NCBI GenBank assembly: GCA_023525975.1
Contig: CM042023.1
Location: 17,595,501-17,659,500 of the forward strand
Direction of reading: 5' to 3'
DNA from: Smallanthus sonchifolius
Taxonomy: Eukaryota; Streptophyta; Magnoliopsida; Asterales; Asteraceae
DNA length: 64,000 bases
Numbering within the stretch: position 1 is the first letter of the stretch; the number at the start of each line of letters is the position of its first letter. This document shows positions 33,613-45,538 of this stretch, one piece after another. A program made the translations under genes and the position numbers. The notes beneath the pieces are model-generated. The model ran no database searches. It had not been told where the DNA came from and saw only the letters and a program-made list of their open reading frames with translations.

Positions 33613-34009
33613 AGCTTACATGTATATTATAAAAATTAGGTTAGAAACCAGTGTTCTATACAGATTGATAAAATTAAATATTAAATAGTTAATAATAAAA
33701 ATTTATTAATTATAAAAAATATTAAATAATAATAAAAATTAATAAAAAATATTAAATAATTAAAAAAGAAAACAGTAAATAGTAGTAAAAAAAATTTCAA
33801 TCAAAATATTTTAATGTTGAAATTTCATATGAGTATATATTTACCACTTAAAATAAAAAGTACCGCCGGAACAAAAAACAAATTTCAAAACATTCCGCTA
33901 CACTTCCTCCCTCCACCACCCGCTTAAAACAAAAATTTCAACTCAAATCTTCTTCATCTACACACTATATTCCAAAAAATTACAGGTGTTTGCAAATGGA
34001 GAGCTCTAA

Positions 34010-34140
34010 TAATCGCAGTGGCGGATCTAAAACAAAAGTTCAGGGTTAGCGAAATTTTTTTTAGCCATACTTTCACGTAAATGAAACCAGTGGCGGATCC
34101 AGGAATTGTTTTCAAGGGGTTCACTGTTTTTAGATGCTCA
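34010..34140 (-). repeat. Possible DNA-transposon end (CAGTGGCGGATC motif twice)
   Basis: CAGTGGCGGATCTA at about 34017 and CAGTGGCGGATCCA at about 34088 resemble the widespread plant repeat start with a hAT-like CAGTGGCGG terminus. No matching opposite end or target duplication was found, so this is a weak call. Confidence 0.3.
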
Positions 34141-34239
34141 AATATCATAAGTCGGACATAAAAAAATTCGGGTCGGTTCGATGGTTCGTGTTGGGTAAAG
34201 TTCATTACATAACAAAAATACGATAACATAATAAAAAAA

Positions 34240-34390
34240 GGGAAAAAAAATACCAAAATGGACATTTTGTCCATCTAAAAAAAAACTCATAGGCTAAGCG
34301 GCAAAACCTTAATGCTTAGCCGGCTTTGAACAGGCTAAATGTCCATTTTGGTATTTTTAAGAGAACTATGTTCATTTTGTTATTTTTCCC
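34240..34390. mobile_element. 151-bp MITE with 8-bp target duplication
   Basis: Begins GGGAAAAAAAATACCAAAAT and ends ATTTTGTTATTTTTCCC. The ends are imperfect inverted repeats of about 25 bp, with a second internal inverted copy (TGTCCATTTTGGTATTT). TAAAAAAA at 34232-34239 and 34391-34398 forms an 8-bp direct repeat, which would suit a hAT-type MITE; low complexity of the duplication lowers confidence. The centre has a further hairpin (GGCTAAGC...GCTTAGCC). Confidence 0.6.
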
Positions 34391-34934
34391 TAAAAAAATA
34401 ATCATTAGAAATTAACATCCATAATAGTATCTAGGAATCAAATTCAAATTAACATCTAAAATCTAAATCAACATCTAAAATTATAAATTAACATCTAAAT
34501 TAACCCTCAATTTTCTTTTTCAATTCAAATTAAACTTTTGTTTTTACTTTTTGTCTGTCCTATTTTTCTAACTTTGTTTTCATTCACAGTCACACACATT
34601 GAATTTGATTTCCACAAATTTGTTTACTGTGCAAATGCATGCCCCCTTCCAATTATTGCACCATTCTATATAAATGTGCTTCATCCAAATACCAAAATAA
34701 ATATAACTTTTTATCCATTTTTATAACTTCTTGACTAATACATTTTTCAGACCGTGAAAATATAATTTATGACAAAAATTGTATTTTTACACATCAAAAT
34801 TTCTATAAAAAGGGTAGTTTTTAAGTGTTTATGGTATATTCTTGTCAAAAATTCTTTTATTTCTAGTCAGTCATAGACACCACATAGTTGCTAATGAGAT
34901 AACATGTGTCAATTTCTTCTTTGTCTTTGGTACT

Positions 34935-35205
34935 TATAGATCTTCCACATACTTAATGACATCCTTGATAGAGTAGAGAATAGGCGGGCTAGGTTGGTTG
35001 CTTCATCTCCAAATTTGCCACTATATCGACCTTGCGAATAGGCATGATACTATCAAATGATCCGCGTCTTTCGTCCACAAATTCCACAATTTGGGCAAGT
35101 CTTGTCTAAAGCATTCGCCCCTCTTACGGCAATGGCGTCTTTCGTCGCTATTCGTCCATCCATTGCTCTCTAAGTGAACATGCTAACTTTTGGCCTTTTG
35201 GGGGT
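34935..35205 (-). pseudogene. LINE remnant: reverse-transcriptase zinc-binding domain
   Basis: On - the translation gives KTCPNCGIC and, after a one-base shift, DHLIVSCLFARS, a stop, then WQIWRW. This is the zf-RVT pattern (C-x2-C ... DHL-x-SC-x-FA-x-x-IW) found at the C-terminal end of plant L1-type ORF2 proteins and related host genes. Broken by a frameshift and a stop; only this part is left. Confidence 0.6.
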
Positions 35206-35957
35206 GCTCATGTATTCCATCTGAATTTAGGACCTGAAATAACTGCTTCCCGAGTATCTTCTAGCTCATTCCTAACTGTGCTTACTGAAAACTCCAACTC
35301 CTACTCTTTCATCCAGCCCCACACGTCCTCCTTTTGTGATAACCTTATCTGTGCCAACAAAATTTCTAAATGATTAAACTGAGTTAATGATTTCCTTTGG
35401 AAATGATTGTAATCATCTTAGTTATATATTCATTTAAAAAAAACCAATCAAAGGTTCTTTAACATTGCTTAAAATAGCATGTTTTTTCTTTCTTTCTTTT
35501 TAGTATTTTAATAAATATAATAATTAGTTTGCCATTAAATGATAGATATCATGGTGTATTAAAGATAGTAATCCCGCAATCTTATTCGGAGATCACGATA
35601 TTATTGAGATCTTTGATTGATGGCGAAGAGTACAGAAGAATAATTGGTTTGGTCGGCGTAGGGACCCACACCAATTGTTGGATTTTGTAGAAGGGAATAA
35701 TACATCAACATTCTCATAATTTATGGCTTCTATCAACTCCATTATTTTACTTTTAAATCTTAATTATTTTTTATTAATTAAAAGGGTAACTTTCATATAC
35801 ACTTCCAGAAATTCAAATCCTTTATATACACTAAAATCAAATTCAAAAAATCAAATATACTTTTATGAAAGATCACATATACCCAAACTTAGGGAGTCTA
35901 AGGATGCACCTTGTATTAAAACTTAAGACCAGTTTACAATTTATAAATATAAAGCTA
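35206..35957. other. No recognised feature
   Basis: AT-rich intergenic DNA. Short frames at 35723-35926 and nearby lack conserved motifs. Confidence 0.6.
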
Positions 35958-35958
35958 A

Positions 35959-36016
35959 CTAGGTTAGATTCTCGTGTATTACACGGGCTGAAAAATGAAA
36001 AGAATACAATAACTAG
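35959..36016 (-). mobile_element. Two Helitron-like 3' ends side by side
   Basis: On - a hairpin CCCGTGTAATACACGaG (35971-35987) is followed by AATCTAACCTAG ending at 35959, flanked by A/T. That is the hairpin-spacer-CTRR layout of a Helitron 3' end. A second TCTAACCTAG ends at 36013 after CCCG(T)... with a weaker hairpin. The matching 5' TC ends were not identified. Confidence 0.5.
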
Positions 36017-36059
36017 GTTAGATTCCCGTATGATATGGTCTTGCAGTGAGTCTTATCTA

Positions 36060-36190
36060 TCCTCAAATGTATAGGATTTGAACCCCAACCATTTAGTATA
36101 AATATATCAAACCTACATCTTGTAGGATTTGAACCCCAACCTTTTGGTTGTAGTGCACACCACTTACTACCAGGATGTCCCTTGATGACA
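36060..36190 (-). repeat. tRNA-derived SINE remnant with duplicated B box
   Basis: On - CCTGGTAGTAAGTGGTGTG (A-box-like) is followed by GGTTGGGGTTCAAATCC (B box), then ~50 bp later the same GGTTGGGGTTCAAATCC again. No clear target duplication, so boundaries are approximate. Confidence 0.5.
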
Positions 36191-36290
36191 TATATACGCC
36201 GAACTTACATATGCTGCTTTTAAAACTAAGTGTATTTGAATAGACGTAAATACTAAGCCCTTCACGGTTTCCCTATCTAAAACGAAGAAG

Positions 36291-36530
36291 ATTGTGATTA
36301 CGACCTGGTGGATCAATTGGAGAAAACGGAATGATGTAGTGTTTGGTCGTCAAGATGGCAAGCAAGATGGTTTACTTGATTCGATTATTTCTACATCTTT
36401 TTTGTGGTATTCTAGTCGTGTTCAAAAGTGTAAAGTTAGTTTGACCGAGTGGATTAAAAGTCTACTTCTTGTAATTGTTCATTTGTTTTTCCCTGGGTTA
36501 TTAATTGCTAACCGGATGAGTGGTTTATAA
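36291..36530 (+). pseudogene. LINE ORF2 C-terminal remnant
   Basis: A frame of 78 codons reads TTWWINWRKRNDVVFGRQDG ... SFLWYSSRVQKC...LTEW. It resembles the tail of plant LINE ORF2 that follows the zinc-binding domain (WxIWxxRNxxVF ... SFxWxxxR). The orientation is opposite to the remnant at 34935-35205, so they are separate insertions or rearranged. Confidence 0.5.
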
Positions 36531-36628
36531 AAAGTTTGCATTTTCAAGTTTTTTCAGATAATCACTATGTGTACTAACCAAAAATATTATTATACACACA
36601 CCAAGAAAACCAATTTTTATTATTTAAT

Positions 36629-36727
36629 TTTTTTGAAAGTCAAATTTCTTAAGCTCATCGATACTTGAACCCGTAACCTTGATGTTAAGAGCTTTTGCTT
36701 TTACCATTGGACTATCACTCCAATGAC
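36629..36727 (-). mobile_element. Short SINE (99 bp) with 10-bp target duplication
   Basis: ATTATTTAAT at 36619-36628 and 36728-36737 flanks it. On - it starts GTCATTGGAGTGATAGTCCAATGGTAAAAGC (A box AGTCCAATGG), has a B-box-like GGGTTCAAGTATCG, and ends in a T-run on + (A-tail on -). Confidence 0.7.
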
Positions 36728-36737
36728 ATTATTTAAT

Positions 36738-37411
36738 CTGTGAAGTACAATATTTTCCCCTATATAAACACACCGGAATCCTTTCTACGCATGCATCTAA
36801 ATATTGGAAGTATGTGGAGTCTAAGTTTTTAAGAAAATTAATGGAAAATTGGATTGCACCATAATTTTATTATTTAAAGGTAAATAGAAAAAGCAGCACT
36901 AGTTCTTTAGAATGGGAAATTCATTGAATCCAAGCTCCACGACAAATTGAAATATTTTTGGATGATGATTATATTAGGAAGTTGAGAAATTTTGGTGTCT
37001 TTGCTTACACGTAATACTATTAATCATATGTCAATATTTTTCCTTAACTTTTCAATGTTATAATATACTAATTCGTGAGTTAATTCATATATTCTACCTT
37101 GGTGCTATTCTTGAAACCATTATATATATGGCTTTAAATCTGTTCTATCAAACAAGCACCATTGGGTTGCCCTGTGCCAAGCGGCGGATGTCACCGAGTC
37201 TTTTTTTGAGACCGCAATCTAACCCGACCTGTCTTAAACACTGTATATATTCAGGTATTATTATTATTATTATAAGCTTCAAACCTAGCTCACAAGCTCA
37301 CCAGCCGAGCCAAGCCTAGCTCGGGCTCAGCTTGTTTACAAACCATGCCAATCCAAGTCAGCAAGTAATTTACAACCGGAACAATTTCAAGCCGAGCTTT
37401 TTTCAAGTAAG
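36738..37411. other. Intergenic, GAGCCGAGC-rich repeat remnant
   Basis: AT-rich DNA with (ATT)n at 37258-37275 and a segment full of AGCTC/GAGC words (37275-37400) typical of an old dispersed plant repeat. No gene supported. Confidence 0.5.
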
Positions 37412-38197
37412 CTTTGATGTACTTATATATTGTGTTTAACAAGTGATATTTAAGATGATGTCTTAAAATTGGTTACAATTACCCTTTTGCCCACCTAATA
37501 TACATTATAAGGTAGTATAGATTAAAAAGTAGGGAAGCCCGCGCTTCACGACGGGTGTGAAATACCACCACATTACTCTTGGGTTTAGTATTTTAGAGTC
37601 TTACACTCTCACTTATATCAATATGATTCAGTTGATATTAAGTTGACGGATTTATCCTGACCATCTTTAATCTTAGATTCAAAACTTTAAAGTTTTAGCT
37701 AGGTTTGGTTGGCTAACCATTAAACCTATGATAGTGAATTTAGCTTGGGCCTCCCTTTTAAAAGATAAGTGACACTCGAAGTTTTGTTTAACTTGGTGAT
37801 GTGGGATACATCTCAACCATCACATGAGCACTTTTGATCATGCATTGAGTATATTAAGGTAAGCATACAACCCATTTATATAAATCATCATTTCTTTCAT
37901 TTTCTATTCTCCATCGATGTGGTATAAGTACATATGTTATGTGCTTTGTGTTACTATACGGGCTAATGGGTTGATTAAGCAACAAAAATAAGTTAATTGA
38001 AAGCGAGATGGGTGTTCTCGTTTTATAACCACATTTCATTTGTAAATTTTCTTAACCAGACGACGTGGGATAGAAAAATAATAGGTTTATGAATTTTCTT
38101 AGAGTTCAAACTCGGTCAACCTTGTTCAACTAGGCCTACTCGGCGAACCGGTTTTGTAGTTTTCTCCACCAATTGATGAAAAAAAGCGAAACGTTGC
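37412..38197. repeat. Direct repeat A (Helitron-like), copy of 39821-40606
   Basis: About 786 bp, roughly 95% like 39821-40606 by eye. It carries CCCG-CGCTTCACGA-CGGG (37538-37555) next to GGTAGTATAGA. On - this reads as a hairpin followed closely by TCTATACTACC, resembling a Helitron 3' hairpin abutting a Helitron 5' TC end. No CTRR could be fixed, so class is uncertain. Confidence 0.55.
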
Positions 38198-39590
38198 AAT
38201 TATAGTAAACACTTCATTCACTTTTGTTTATTAACACACAATTATAATAAACACTACACAGTATGCATACCACCCTAAAGTAGGCATAAAAAGATGATCT
38301 AGAACTCACCTGGATAAGTTAGCTTCCTCGTACTAAATAACTGATCCCGGCTAGAACTACTTACTATCTGGATATTAATTAAAATATAATCAGTCTCCCT
38401 CCCCGTAGGTTAAGATCTCGCGAAATTATTAAAAGTACTTGCATCAAGTAATCTCTCATCCTTACCCTCTACGAAAACTCCAAAGTATACACTCAAGTTC
38501 TCGCTCATCATTCTTAGCGAGTACTCCAAAGTATTTGCACACGATGCACATACTTCAAAGTATTCGTATGGGTGTGTTCTTAGCGAATACCTCTAGTATT
38601 TGTAGTAAGAATTCGTTCATCACAATGGGTAATCGTTGGAAGTACATTAGGGAGTACTTCCAGTATCCGTATTAGTATTCGCCCGAGTACTCAGATGCGT
38701 GAACTTGAGTATTCATGCGAAAACTCTATTCTTGCATCTTTGAGACCTGCATGACCAGATCTGGTCTGATAAGGCATCAAGCTTTGAACTTTAATCGTCC
38801 AAAACGTTTGTTTATTATCCATGATGTCATATCTATAGTTTTTATTCCATTTCATACGTAAAGTTTTAACCTTTTTTTTGGATTAAACCCTCTTTACTTA
38901 GAAAACCCCATTTTTAATGAAAAATGTAGATTTGAGTCAGTTTCTTACCTCAAAACCGTGCGTAGCATCTTGTTTATCTTCCTCTGTCGATCTTTAGTAG
39001 TGATAAAGCAAGAAGATGGCTCAAGATCCGATTCTCCTCTCTCTCTCTCTAAGTGTAGTATGCGCAAGTATGGAATGAGGGAATTGGAATGAAATACGCA
39101 TAAGGAGGTGAGATGGCGGCTAGGTCTCTTGTAAGGGGGGAGTGTTTCCTCTTTTGGAAAGTTATCAACTAGTCCTTCAACTTTTATTTCCTTTTAATTC
39201 ATATATAGAAATACCCTCTTTTAATAAAATTTGTGGATGTTACATTCTAAAGGGCTGACAATTTTTTATATGACTCGTTTACATTACACGACACGACACA
39301 AAGTTAAATGGATTTGGGTTTGAGTTAAACAGATATGGGTCAGAAACGGGTCGACACGATTATGATACGACACAAAGTTAAACAGATTTGTGTTGTTCTT
39401 GACCTTTAACTTGTTCAAATTGCTGATATCCACTTGAATCCTTAGTATGCCTTATATAATCTGAAAAGTTAGAACAAACAAGTTCAATAAAAGGTTAGAT
39501 TTTGAAGCTTTGAGTTTGATTGTATAGGTAATTGTTGTTATAACTAACAGTTTGTCTGTTTGATTATATATAGGTTAGATTTTGAAGCTT
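38195..39590 (-). repeat. Repeat block C1: truncated gypsy LTR plus flank
   Basis: 1396 bp, closely matching 52171-53567. On - the LTR part starts TGTAACATCCAC at 39244 and is cut at 38195. The ~345 bp to its right (39245-39590; GGGTCGACACGATTATG, GTTAAACAGATTTG) is shared too, so this is a duplicated block and not two independent LTR insertions. Confidence 0.7.
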
Positions 39591-39820
39591 TTTTCAAGTA
39601 AGCTTCAAACCTTGGTTAAGTATTCAAATTTGTGCACTAAAAATATATTTATTGTTTACCCAACCTAGTAAAAAAGGGCATGGAACAAATGATTCAATTT
39701 TCTAGGTAAGAAGGCTTTTCTATTTATAGTGGTTTGCTCTATGATTAGGTTGGGTAAATCACCAATATGGGACAAGCTAAAAGTAAAAAAAAACATTTGG
39801 TTTAGTTTTAAAGGATTAAC

Positions 39821-40606
39821 CTTTGATGTACTTGTATATTGTGTTTAACAATTGGTATTTAAGATGATGTCTTAAAATTGGTTTTAATTACCCATTTGCC
39901 CACCTAATATACATTATAAGGTAGTATAGATTAAAAAGTAGGGAAGCCCGTGCTTCACGACGGGTGTGAAATACCACCACATTACTCTTGGGTTTAGTAT
40001 TTTAGAGTCTTACACTCTCACTTATATCAATATGATTCAGTTGATATTAAGTTGACGGATTTATCCTGACCATCTTCAATCTCAGATTCAAAAATTTAAA
40101 GTTTTAGATAGGTTTGGTTGGCTAACCATTAAACCTAGGATAGTGAATTTAGCTTGGGCCTCCCTTTTATAAGACAAGTGACACGCGAAGTTTTGTTTAA
40201 CTTGGTGATGTGGGATACATCCCAACCATCACATGAACACTTTTGATCATGCATTGAGTATACTAAGGTAAGCATACAACCCATTTATATAACTCATCAT
40301 TTCTTTCATTTTCTATTCTCCACCGATTTGGTATAAGTACATATGTTATGTGCTTTGTGTTACTATACGGGCTAATTGGTTGATTAAGCAACAAAAATAA
40401 GTTAACCGAAAGCGAGATGGGTGTTCTCATTTTATAACCACATTTTCTTTGCAAATTTTCTTAACCAGACGACGTGGGATAGAAAAATAATAGGTTTATG
40501 AACTTCTTAGATTTCAAACTCGGTCAACCTTGTTCAACTAGGACTACTGGGCGAACCGGTCTTGTAGCTTTCTCCACCAATTGATGAAAAAAAAGCGAAA
40601 CGTTGC
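39821..40606. repeat. Direct repeat B (Helitron-like), copy of 37412-38197
   Basis: Same sequence as repeat A with the hairpin CCCG-TGCTTCACGA-CGGG at 39947-39964. Its last ~150 bp (from GTTACTATACGGGC) is duplicated again in degenerate form at about 40608-40740, after which AAAATTGTAATTTGTGAGG occurs twice (40739 and 40812). On - TCTATATCTATACTACTG starts at 40894, resembling a Helitron 5' end. Confidence 0.55.
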
Positions 40607-40899
40607 GTTACTATACGGGCTAATGGGTCGATTAAGCAACAAAAACAAGTTAACTGAAAGTCTAATGGGTGTTCCATTTCCCTTGCAAGTTTTCTTAACC
40701 ATGCGATGTGGGATACTATGAACTTTCTTAGAGGGACAAAATTGTAATTTGTGAGGTAGGCTGTGCATCAACACTTGTATCAAATGCAACAACTCTTTTC
40801 CTAAGTGTCTTAAAATTGTAATTTGTGAGGTAGGCTGTGCATCAATTACAACTTTACCCGCTCTATATATTTTATACAGTAGTATAGATATAGATAATA

Positions 40900-41449
40900 A
40901 AAGTAGGTTTTTACGTGAATTATATTATCACTGAAGAATGTTTAAACATAAGGTATTCATTACATAATATATTTTGTTTTTCTTAGATTACAAATACTAT
41001 ATACTAACTTATTATCTTTATTATCAATATAATCATTAAGATTCTAAATATTGTTTTAATATGCACATTGTTAGTAACTCACTATTATCATTGATTTACA
41101 TGTATGCATATACTTTAAACAAGTTCAGAAACTATAATATACTAAAATTGTGTTGAGCTATTATGTTATATAAAACAAGAAATTATTTTATGATGTTAAC
41201 TAATCGGTAAATAATTTTTTTAGAATGATAAACAGATACACTGATAATCATACTCATAAATATACATCATTGTTTATTATGGGACTTGACCCTCAACCTT
41301 ATGTTGAGGGACGTCACTATGTACACACCTTTATATACCACTAGAATACAAGCCTTTGATTGATATGAAATATACTTCTTATTATTTGATGGAAATAAAC
41401 TATAAGCTATAAAAGTTAAATACAACTACCAATGTATATGTTCAATTCC
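40900..41449. other. AT-rich intergenic DNA
   Basis: No gene. A tRNA-like B box (GAGGGTCAAGTCCC on -) at about 41284-41310 may mark a small SINE remnant, without a clear duplication. Confidence 0.5.
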
Positions 41450-41466
41450 TACATTTTTAAACACTT

Positions 41467-41675
41467 TTGTTTGAACGACAATTTGGATCACTGACGGGCC
41501 ACTGACCCACCCAATCATCTCCGCCTTCTTTAGGAGGAAACCCACCATAGGTGAGAAAACTCACTGACCCAACCTGGACCCCCTTTTTTGTCCCAAGTGG
41601 TACTTGAAAGCAAGAACTCCCCATTATAGTAAAGTATTGGGTGTATACATTTGACACTAGGTTAAGCCAGTGGTA
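41467..41675 (-). mobile_element. SINE-like retroposon (209 bp) with 17-bp target duplication
   Basis: Perfect direct repeat TACATTTTTAAACACTT at 41450-41466 and 41676-41692. On - it starts CCACTGGCTTAACCTAGTG (A-box-like TGGCTTAACCTAG) and ends GTTCAAACAA next to the duplication. The B box is weak, so the SINE class is inferred from the long duplication and size. Confidence 0.65.
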
Positions 41676-41692
41676 TACATTTTTAAACACTT

Positions 41693-42330
41693 AAAAACAA
41701 AAATCCAAGAGGTCAAAATTAAGATTAAAGAAAAAAAAAATTGTTGGACAATGAGAAGATGCTAGATGCATGACTCGATCGTAATTCGATCATACAATCT
41801 CGGTCTACTCCAACAAGTCAAAAACTAAATAACTAAACGACAGAAATCGTTATCAATACGTTGTCCTGTCAAGGATCAACCATGTTATTTTTTCGGCCAA
41901 TTGAACGAATCAAATTAAAATTTTCAAGTTAATCAACGAAGATAAATAGAAGATCAGTAAGGACAATTACTAGAAACGACAAAGTGAAAGTCGAATACAA
42001 GAACCAAATATCAAATACGATTTCGGTCACATATGCGCATTTGTGTAGCAGTATAGTAATTACTCGTAACAGAAGATCAGATCTAATTTGTACTTGAGAA
42101 ATTCTAATAATACTAATAGATCATTATTGATTTAGTAAGTTTTATAAATAGGAAACTAATTAATTATCATATAATTTTGGTAAATTATTTATCTCATGAT
42201 AGGAAGTAACTTTATGCGAATCTTTTCTATTTCTACTTAGTTAAGTAATTATTTAAATTAATATAATAAAAACCTTGCAAATTATAACTCGATTGTGATT
42301 TGCATGCCCCAATTTCCTCAAATAATCTCT
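41693..42330. other. Intergenic or distal promoter of the LBD gene
   Basis: AT-rich, no ORF with conserved motifs. It lies upstream of the probable LBD leader exon. Confidence 0.5.
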
Positions 42331-42372
42331 CTCTCTCTCTCGCCCCCTCCCCCCCCCCCCCCACCCCCCCCT
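42328..42372 (+). repeat. (CT)n and poly-C tract upstream of LBD leader
   Basis: CTCTCTCTCTCTCTC is followed by about 30 mostly C bases. CT tracts are common near plant transcription starts. The C-run length may be unreliable. Confidence 0.85.
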
Positions 42373-42439
42373 TCTTTCTTAAAAAATACTTTAACTAATG
42401 CCTCTTTTTGGTGCATATAATTGTGCTTCTGCTTCCTGT

Positions 42440-42580
42440 GATCCTCCTTACATATACATCTAGGGTTTACTTTTGCTCCTGATCCAAAGAACCTAAAGTC
42501 ATCAAGGGCTGCAAAGCCTGCAACTTAGCTGAGATCTTGCACTATATACAAACTAGATTCACTAGGTAGGGCAACAAAAG
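42440..42580 (+). promoter_or_regulatory. Probable LBD promoter and leader exon
   Basis: CTATATACA near 42542-42550 could be a TATA box. GT dinucleotides in good donor context follow (ACTAG|GTAGGG near 42566 and AAAAG|GTACCA near 42580). The acceptor next to the LBD ATG needs an upstream exon, and this is the nearest plausible place. The choice of exon is inference. Confidence 0.35.
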
Positions 42581-43860
42581 GTACCATCATCTTTATATTC
42601 TTTCATTTTCTTGTTCTTTACACCACAAACCCTTTTGTCGTCTTTGCTTAAAAACTGTATCCTTCAAGAAAATCAATGAATAAAACCCTAAAATACATCT
42701 GTATCATGCACAGATACTTAAGTTGAAACAAAAGTATCCTTAATTTCTTGATTTTGTTTCATGGGATTCTTGAATAGCTTCTTGTTTTGCTTGTACATGC
42801 TATATATGCCAGTAGATCTAGTAGGTGTGACAAGATTCTATAGTTCTTCCTTTTCATGCTGACTTTGATCTCAAACATATATAGCAGCTTTTTTCTGTTT
42901 GTGACTTTAGGGTCTCTGAATCGGCCGGGTGGGGGACAAATGGGTTTTTGTTAAAGATTTTTTTTGTGTATATGTACTTAAAAAGGAATCTATCGTTGCA
43001 GCTTTTCATTAGTATAGAAAGGACCGAATCTGGGATGATCCAAACATGTATAGAATAATCACACATAAAATTAAGTAAGAATAATAATTAAAGTCTGATG
43101 ATGTTTGTAGTCTAATCTTCCGGCATGTTACTAGAAATTCTTGAAGTAGTTCTAGCAATCAAAATTTTGAGTATTATTTTGGCTTTTATATAAACTGGAT
43201 CCCTTAAACATTTGATGTAGACACTACAACAGTATCACCATATCCCGACGATTTTTTTGACCTTATAGCGACGACTTGTCGTCGGTATAGATGTCATCGG
43301 TATTGCCTCGTCCCAATAGGTCAAAGATGTCGTCGGTATAGGTTGTCGTCGGCATAGGTCGACCTATGTTGTCGGCATAGGTCGACCATTGCCGACGGCA
43401 TGTCGTTGCTATAGGGTTTAATTAAAAAATTCAAAAAGAAATTCTATACCGACGACATGTCGTCGGTATAGGTTCTGGACTTATCCGGACGACAAGTCGT
43501 CGGGACAGACCCAACCTATCCCGACGACATGTCGTCGGTATAGGCTATTTCCAATTTTTTAATTAAATTTGAAAAAGACCTATGCCGACGACATGTCATC
43601 GGGATAGGTTTTTCTGTTTCTTTTTTTTTTAATTTTCAAAATTTTCCAGAAATATTTAATTTCTAATTACTAAAACCTGCAAATCAGATAATTCAAACCA
43701 TTCAAAAATTGAAATCCGAAACATATTGTTCGATACAAAAACCTGTTCGACACACAAACCAAATATTCAAACATAAAGTTGTCTAACACACAAACATAAA
43801 ACTTGTTCAAACATTCAACAATAACACCGACAACAAAGGAAAAGGCGCAACAACTTCAAG

Positions 43861-45538
43861 CTAGTTATCGTCGCTGCTAGTTCGGCGTTCCCACATTCGA
43901 CGCATTTCATCCATTTGTTGTTGCATTTCAAGCATTTGTTGATTATGCACACGACGTTCTTCCTCTCGTTGGGCTTCGCGTTGTTGTTGATCTTGGACTT
44001 GTTGTTGAAGTTGAGTTACACGCCCATCCACTTCTTGCGAATGTGGTTGTGGAGGGGAGTACTGAACAAATCCGGTGTGGGATTACTCACCACACGACTG
44101 ACACCCCTGATATGGCCACGCCGATGACCCAATGCACGCTCCATGCATGCAAACTCATCGACAACAGACGAGTCAGCACCAGACTCAGCAGAGGATCTTG
44201 TATACTCCTCTTGGATTCGGTCCTGCATTAAACAATGTAATAAACAATCACTTGACTATTTTACTAAAATTCGACAGCATAACTGCTGTAAAATGGATAA
44301 CCAACCTGTTAAACTATAAGTTATAAACGACTCAAATTCACAAATTCCAATCAACCAACACTAATAACAACAAATACTAATAATACTAGCAAAAATATTC
44401 AACAATTGGGCTCGAGTTGGATGTTTTAAGTCTATTAAAGTGTGTTTGAGTCATTTTGACCCGTTTAAAGTTAAAGCTGGATATTTTAAGTCTCTTAAAG
44501 TGTGTTTGGGTCATTTTGACCCGTTTAAAGTTACAGTTAGATGTTCTAAGTCTAACAACAAAATCATTTGACTTACATAATCTGATGTTGCAGTCGCGTT
44601 GGCCCAACCGGTCCCTTCTTTATAATGGGTCGATTTGAACACATCAATTGGGTCGATACCCTATGAAAAACAAAAATAATATCACTAAGAATTAATTAGC
44701 ATGTTTATATAATACTAACAATTGTATTTCATACCTCCATGTGTCGACGCTGGGCGTATGATTTGCTGCCATGGTAACTTGGGTAACGTTGTTGTGATTG
44801 GTTTTGTTTGTTCTTCTCCGAGCGGTTTTTATAGCTCGCATCTAAAAACAACTCATTAATCAAAGTCTCCCAAGTTTCTTGATCAAGATCTTCTGGTGGA
44901 TTATTCATCGCCGCCTCCACATCATCGTATCCCCCATTCTCCTCGAAGTGAACTTTCAACTCTCTCTTATGATCTTTATACGCCCTCTGACACTTGGCGG
45001 TGATTTCGAGTTCAACGCCTCGCCATTTATCAGTGTTTCTCCAAGAGTCCAGATCAAAATAATCCTACAAATGGAAAGTAATTATAAATCTAATAGTTAT
45101 GAAATTGTAAGTAATTATAAAACATCTATACTTACTATAAGAGTGGGATATACGGCCCGTTTCTTCTCATTTGAAATCTTAGCCCAATTTGGATAATATG
45201 GAGGAACAACCTTTTCAACCTCCAACGAGATAGCACGGATAAAATCCGAAGCGTTGGGACCCACAAAATTGTACCCCCCCTCCATGAAGTTCTACATCAA
45301 TGGGAAGAGGCTTCCTCCCATTTTGCTCAAAGTTCTTATACAATTTTAGGTTTTTGCCTTTATATCGTCTTTTTTGGGTGGCACTACCTACATTGACACA
45401 TGACATTCAAAAGTTAGGCAATTATAAAGACATCTATTAAACACTAACAAGTAACTTACCACCAGATCCAGTCGCACAACCCGAGTCGAAGTGATACGGA
45501 CCCCCGTCTCCACCGTGTGATTGCGCCATTGTTGCCAT
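43861..45538 (-). pseudogene. TNPA-like gene of the CACTA element (Ptta/En/Spm transposase_24 type), frameshifted
   Basis: Split gene on -. Exon 1: ATG at 45536-45538 (MATMAQSHGGDGGPYHFDSG), donor GGTAAGT at 45459. Exon 2 starts after CAATGTAG near 45390 (KRRYKGKNLKLYKNFEQNGRKPLP). Exon 3 is about 44734-45067 (DLDSWRNTDKWRG...NNPPEDLDQETWETLINELFLD), exon 4 44580-44660 (GIDPIDVFKSTHYKEGTGW), exon 5 from 44227 to the TAG at 43861 with a Gln/Glu/Arg coiled coil. The W-x-D-W / TWxxLI pattern and CACTA context identify the family, a DNA-binding partner of the transposase. Two frameshifts: the G-run near 45280 and near 44060-44080. Confidence 0.75.

Noticed and set aside
33954..34274. A 106-codon frame with hydrophobic stretches on -
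   Set aside because: It overlaps the CAGTGGCGG repeat and the MITE; composition follows the AT-rich repeat and no domain is visible.
41457..41690. A 77-codon frame on -
   Set aside because: It is contained in the retroposon at 41467-41675 and its duplication.
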